DNA of 64,000 nt, from the NCBI GenBank assembly GCA_950106755.1, contig OX467092.1, positions 3,844,001-3,908,000 on the forward strand. Reading direction: 5' to 3'. A model generated the notes under the pieces. That model had not been told where the DNA came from. It saw only the letters and a program-made list of their open reading frames with translations, and searched no databases. Both the position numbers and the translations under genes were made by a program. Positions 59,231-64,000 of this stretch are shown piece after piece (position 1 is the first letter of the stretch; every line of letters starts with the position of its first letter). The DNA is from Climacium dendroides. Its lineage: Eukaryota; Streptophyta; Bryopsida; Hypnales; Climaciaceae.

Positions 59231-60879
59231 TTTTTTTGGCAAAGTAGCAATTTGAGGAAGCGCATTAGGAATGGGATTTTTTAGATTTTTTTAAAAAAAA
59301 AATTTCCACACAACATGTGCATGGCCCGATGATTTTTATAACTTTTGATTGTATGGTTAAAAATTTATTGTGTGGTATGTGATTTTCAAAATGAGGAGTT
59401 TTAGTGTGTGGGTAGTTATGGGTTCTCTATTTTAAATAAAGAATAAAAAGTTTGAAGTTTGAAGTTTGAGAGCATAGTCATAGTCTTTGTGCTTCCATGA
59501 CCTCTGAAGGACAATTGTGCTTAATGGGATGATTTGAAATTTGAGACCATAGTCATAGTCTTTGTACTTCTATTAGCTTTGAAGAACAATTGTGCTTAAT
59601 GGGATGGTTGGAAATTTGGATAGGTTCATATGCATTCAATTTTGAATAAATCTTTTCAAAATTTAAGCAAAAGTCTATGTTAGGATAAGTTTTTTTAGGC
59701 AAAAGACATCTTCAACTTATTAACATGATATGCCCCCCTAAAAGTGCAATTTTGGCAATTAACAAAAAAAAACTTTGTTCAGTGCAAAAATTTCATTCCA
59801 AAAAAGAAAAAGTGTGTTTATTATAAGTCAACCAAACAAGAGCCTAAAACACACTTTTTTTCCTAACCCTATTACTTCAAATGCTATAATTTCACAATCT
59901 AAGTAGTCAAAGTTTTTTCTTAAACTAAAAATTTCCATAATAGTTTATCAAATTTTGTACATTTAATTTTCTCAAGTGATTTTTTTCTCTTTAAAGATTG
60001 ACAAATTTTGACATGAAATGTATTTTGATCTTTTAGGAGTAATCCTTTGAAAGAATTTCATACAATCATTTTGTTGTTGTTGATTGACTTTATCCACATA
60101 TACGGATACACATACAATTGAATGTTAAAAAATGTGTGATGGTGATGAAATTTCTTCCTTGCGTAGAAAAGACCATTCAATGTTTCTTCCTATTTTTTCT
60201 TGAATTTTGTTGAACAAAATAATAATGCAATAGATGTGACCTTTGGCTACCGTATACCACAATAAGCTTTTAATATGAAAATATTGATTTTTTTAATCAC
60301 AAAAGATACAATTAAATTAAAATAAATCTAAATTTGCATATAAAGTATTGAAACTCAAATTTATGCATAGTATGCTACTAATTCCACAACTTCTTTAAAA
60401 AAATTAGAATCTTTTTAATTAATCAATTATTTATGGCAATTTTGAAGCATTAAACAATTTTTAATAGATACTATAAGAAAGGGCAAGCTATAATTTGATG
60501 TTATAAGGATTCAAGACAAAATGATTTTCATGAGCTAAATTTGGCAAATACAAATGTACCAATGTCATTCTTTTTTTTCACATACTAAATTGTATTTTTT
60601 TTATAAATTCTTTTTTTAGTAATGATTTGAAACTATTCTAATGTTTCAAAAAAAAGTCTAAGTTTTTCACCATTGGTTTACATTATTGGTAATTAATATG
60701 ATTGTTGTAACTAAAATCAAAGTACAATAATTTATATTTGTAAAGATTCACCCAACATTGAAAATTGAGAACAATTTGATTTTAGAATAGAAATTGGCTC
60801 TATTGATATTGAAGTGCAAATTAATTCAAAAGAATTATTTTGAAATTGACATCACCTTCTAATACCAACGGTGCTTGTA

Positions 60880-61110
60880 TGTGAACCCAAGAATGCAATT
60901 TTGTGAGCATTGAGCTTACAATATAGGTACCTATAATATAAATACCACACACTATAGAAGGTGTATATATCATAAACACCTATAATATGGATATTTATAA
61001 CATACATATCCTATAATCATAGACGGGTTCTCTAGTATATACACCTATAACATAGGTGTGTAGTATTTTAGGCTCATGGACTCACATTCCTATGCTCTCA
61101 TAATAGCAAC
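60880..61110. repeat. Dispersed repeat family D, copy 3
   Basis: Repeats of CACCTATAACATAGG, ATATTTATAACATA and TATAATATGG between GAGC and GGCTCATGGACTCAC words, matching copies 1 and 2 in style and edge words. Confidence 0.6.
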
Positions 61111-62721
61111 CCTTCTTCCAGTACCTAGAACTTTTCAAATTGAACTTGAAGGTGATGTGTAGCATATCTTTGTTTATAGTAAAGTATTAAACATTTTCAT
61201 ATAAAAATTCTTTATGCATATACTTAGAAAAGAGAGTAACAATATTCTAAAGTTTTTGATAAAATATTGATGCCTCCATGTTTCATATAGTCACCCTAAA
61301 GCTAGTTTTGGGTTCTATAGGCATTCAATGCTCAAACAATAGTTTAAGTTCTCAAAAATGAGGGAATTGGACCCCCAAAATTTAACGTTTCAATTTTGAG
61401 GTGCAATTTAGAAGGATAACTTTATGAAAACTTTCAAGCAAAAGTTTAAAACTTTGAACATTACATTACATCCATTCAATTGGATCTTAGGTACTTTATT
61501 ATACTTTGTAATCCATATATATATGTGCATCAAGTTTTTTTTTTATTATAGGGACTATTTAGCTATTATTTCACAATAGATATGTCCCTATTTTTTCTAC
61601 TTCTCCATTTTTTTCATTTTCCTAAATACTTCCTATGGTAGTTAAAATTGAAATTTGAGGTATTTTAACATGTCCCTACTATAATTCAAAAATTTATATG
61701 TATTTTTAAGATTGATCAATATACCATGTATATTCTAACTACTATGGAATACAATACAATTCACACAAACATTGCGCATACAGATATTATATATCAAACG
61801 ATTCATACAAATAAATTTTATACATACAAGTTGGAGCAAATGATCAAATAACAACCTAAAATGAGATGTTCATTACTTTGCCTATTTATAGATGAAAATG
61901 GAAGTTCCTCATATAGGACTTTCTATTTCCTTTTAGACTACCCTTTACCTTATATTTTGGTAGTTAATTTTGTATTTCTCAAATGTCTCAAGGTAATTAC
62001 CCTAAAGGACCATTGCCCCTATAGAAGACTAAATGGATTATAGGCACGTTCCTAAAGTTTTAATTTTTGTCATATGTAAAAAAAATTTAAGATAGAAAAA
62101 TGTATTAGATTTATAGGAATATGATTTTTATTTCAATTAGTGACTAGGAGCAAAAGTTACATCATCTTTAACTTAATTTTCAACTCATATGGCAACCAAA
62201 ACTTGAAATAAAATAAGTCTCTTTTTCCTTATAGATTATGTTTTTGTCTATATGAAAAGCTTTTATTGATTCCATTTATATTAGTGATAAAAAAGTTATA
62301 GAGCATCTTGTTTTCTGGGCAATCATAGCATCTTCTTGAGAAAACAATGTATTAGATTCATTTTTTAACTTAATTTTCACAATTAAAAAAAAAGAAGTTC
62401 CATGGGTTTAGTTTGCTTGCTAGAACAATCACACCATTGGAATTAGTGTGTTTCAAATCCAATTTATAGCTATTAACAATTTATTCCAATTTATAGCTAT
62501 TAACAATTTAGTTTTTTCCTTCTATCTTTTTGCTATTGTCAACTCAATTCTTCACAATGAAGTGTTTTTAATTCAAACTTTGCAATGCAAAGATTTTAAG
62601 TGAAGAAGATTCAAAGTCTTATAATCTAATCACTTAGGGGGCCAAAAAACTTGTTTTCTTCACTTTGACTCTTAAAAGACAAGCTAATCACCGTGGAAAC
62701 CATCTCTTTCAGTACCGTGTG

Positions 62722-62870
62722 AATTGTTAGCTTAAAAAAAATGCGAAAGCACTCATTGGAAGACAAACTACTATCCCTTTTCATGCAAAATTTAGAAGAT
62801 GAATAGTTGCACTTCTGTCCTACATAGAGAGATTCTTTGTCATTCACCAATCAAAGAAAACATCCTCTAC
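62722..62870 (+). repeat. Family B, copy 4
   Basis: Same orientation and same landmark order as copy 1, with GAAGATGAATAGTTGCACTT and GTCCTACATAGAGAGATTCT. The 74-codon minus-strand open frame at 62626-62850 is only the other side of this repeat. Confidence 0.7.
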
Positions 62871-64000
62871 ATCGTTTACAAGTTAAACGCTAACATCGTG
62901 TAACCTATGTGGCCACAATTTCTGAATTTTTTTCCACACACTCTCACACACTATTCTAGTGCATGATCCTTCAAGTAAGACATGCCAAAAAAAAACCAAA
63001 ACTTTCAAAGTTTTGGCTCTTTCCAGTAGAAAGCAGAGATGGCAGTTTCAAAGTGTTCTTTTTTACAAAAAGAACTGAAAACCATGGTCCTTGGCTTTCC
63101 GGTGAAAAGGCCTCTGAATTTGATCCTACAAATTAAAAAGATGCAATTTCCCACCCGCCCTTACAGGCCCAACCACCTTTCTCCCCTTTACTAAGTTACA
63201 TGGGCACTCTCATTGATCTTTTTCAATATCAAAATTGTTCTTGCAAGATGTTGCTTGTGCTGACTCATCTACGGGCGGTGGCGTCGCTCATAAATGGGAA
63301 AAGCTAGCGTAGGATAGGCCGGAAAATTAATGGGCCACCTTCGTTTGCAAGCCGCAGGCCATGCAGCATTTTTGCAAAGAGGTTCAGTATGTACCCCAAA
63401 GATGCAGACAACTTTTGGGTATTAATAGGGAGGTTCACAAACACCCCTTGGGGTCGGTCCCGATCTAGTCGTCGCTGGCAAATGTAAGGTGGAGGTATCC
63501 ATTTCCAATCAGGTACCCATGAGTAACCTGTAGTCAGGGTGCTCTATTTCCCACCAAGGCTGGGTTTGATTTCCAACCAAGCCTTGGAATGCATTCCAAC
63601 TAATAAGGTCATGAGACGTGCCCTAAAGTAAGGTAGAAACATCCAATTCCGTCTCTATACCTAATCCTTGTTCCATAGAGTGCCCTTAAAGTGTCCCTAG
63701 AGTTCCATTAATGCGTCCTACGCATGTTTAACTTTGATTTGCTGACACACTTGAATGACACATATTGAACTCTGATTTGTTGACAGCTGACTTTTGCGCA
63801 ATTTAGATTTGGGTGCACCTATGGGACAGTTCTAGTGGTCTAGAGACCTGCTACCTTGAAAGATCATAAAAATTACATATCACATTAGAAAAAATCTATT
63901 TTTTTTAATATTCATGATTTTTCTCTTGCTAATACTACAAAATATTAGTTTCAAGAAAATAGGCCTCCGGCTAAGCTGAATTCCTTATTTTGACGGATTT

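Larger units (their letters stand above)
58634..64000. other. AT-rich intergenic stretch to the window end
   Basis: Apart from the family B and D copies listed separately, nothing is recognised on either strand. A perfect 25-26-base tandem duplication (AATTTATAGCTATTAACAAT...) lies at 62459-62510. GC rises modestly at 63120-63600 without a supported open frame. Confidence 0.5.

Overview
This window is nuclear DNA of a land plant or close streptophyte relative. The evidence is an interstitial run of Arabidopsis-type telomere repeats (CCCTAAA) at 8524-8556, GT-AG introns throughout, and a full-length gene of the plant-specific TIME FOR COFFEE (TIC) family. Most of the window is AT-rich and full of decayed repeats. 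The GC-rich, short-intron TIC gene and its divergence from flowering-plant TIC suggest a non-flowering lineage, but I cannot name the organism.

Layout. (1) 1-25275 is a giant inverted repeat. Its arms, 1-5342 and 19934-25275, are collinear without length change, and I saw only two substitutions, both in the last 50 bases of the inner end. The left arm may continue outside the window. Each arm carries the same multi-exon pseudogene, and only the right copy (minus strand, ending at 18908) has its 3' part. Conceptual exons join in frame into an acidic N-terminal region, a segment like a ParB/sulfiredoxin fold, a middle region with a charged stretch, and a C-terminal half that reads like a circularly permuted DNA N4/N6 methyltransferase. 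About 14 in-frame stops interrupt it. (2) The 14.6 kb spacer (5343-19933) holds LINE relics, a decayed Tc1/mariner element, a second pair of Tc1-like ends about 6.7 kb apart, three CpG-dense GC-rich islands, a hypothetical Ser/Lys-rich coding exon, a minisatellite and an 846-bp element with terminal inverted repeats. (3) 25276-26560 is AT-rich and includes one copy of a dispersed repeat. (4) About 26.6-39.6 kb is a sharply bounded GC-rich block with the TIC-like gene on the minus strand: 18 exons, 27445-38408, and a 2,144-residue product, with a CpG-rich 5' region up to about 39.6 kb. (5) 39.6-64 kb is AT-rich with no recognisable gene. It contains three TA-flanked MITE-like elements and at least four dispersed repeat families present in both orientations.

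Functionally, only the TIC homologue looks intact. In Arabidopsis TIC is a nuclear regulator of circadian clock phase and amplitude. The ParB/methyltransferase-like locus is the most unusual content. It looks like a dead, recently inverted duplicate of a gene whose domain pairing is familiar from prokaryotes and phages rather than from plants.
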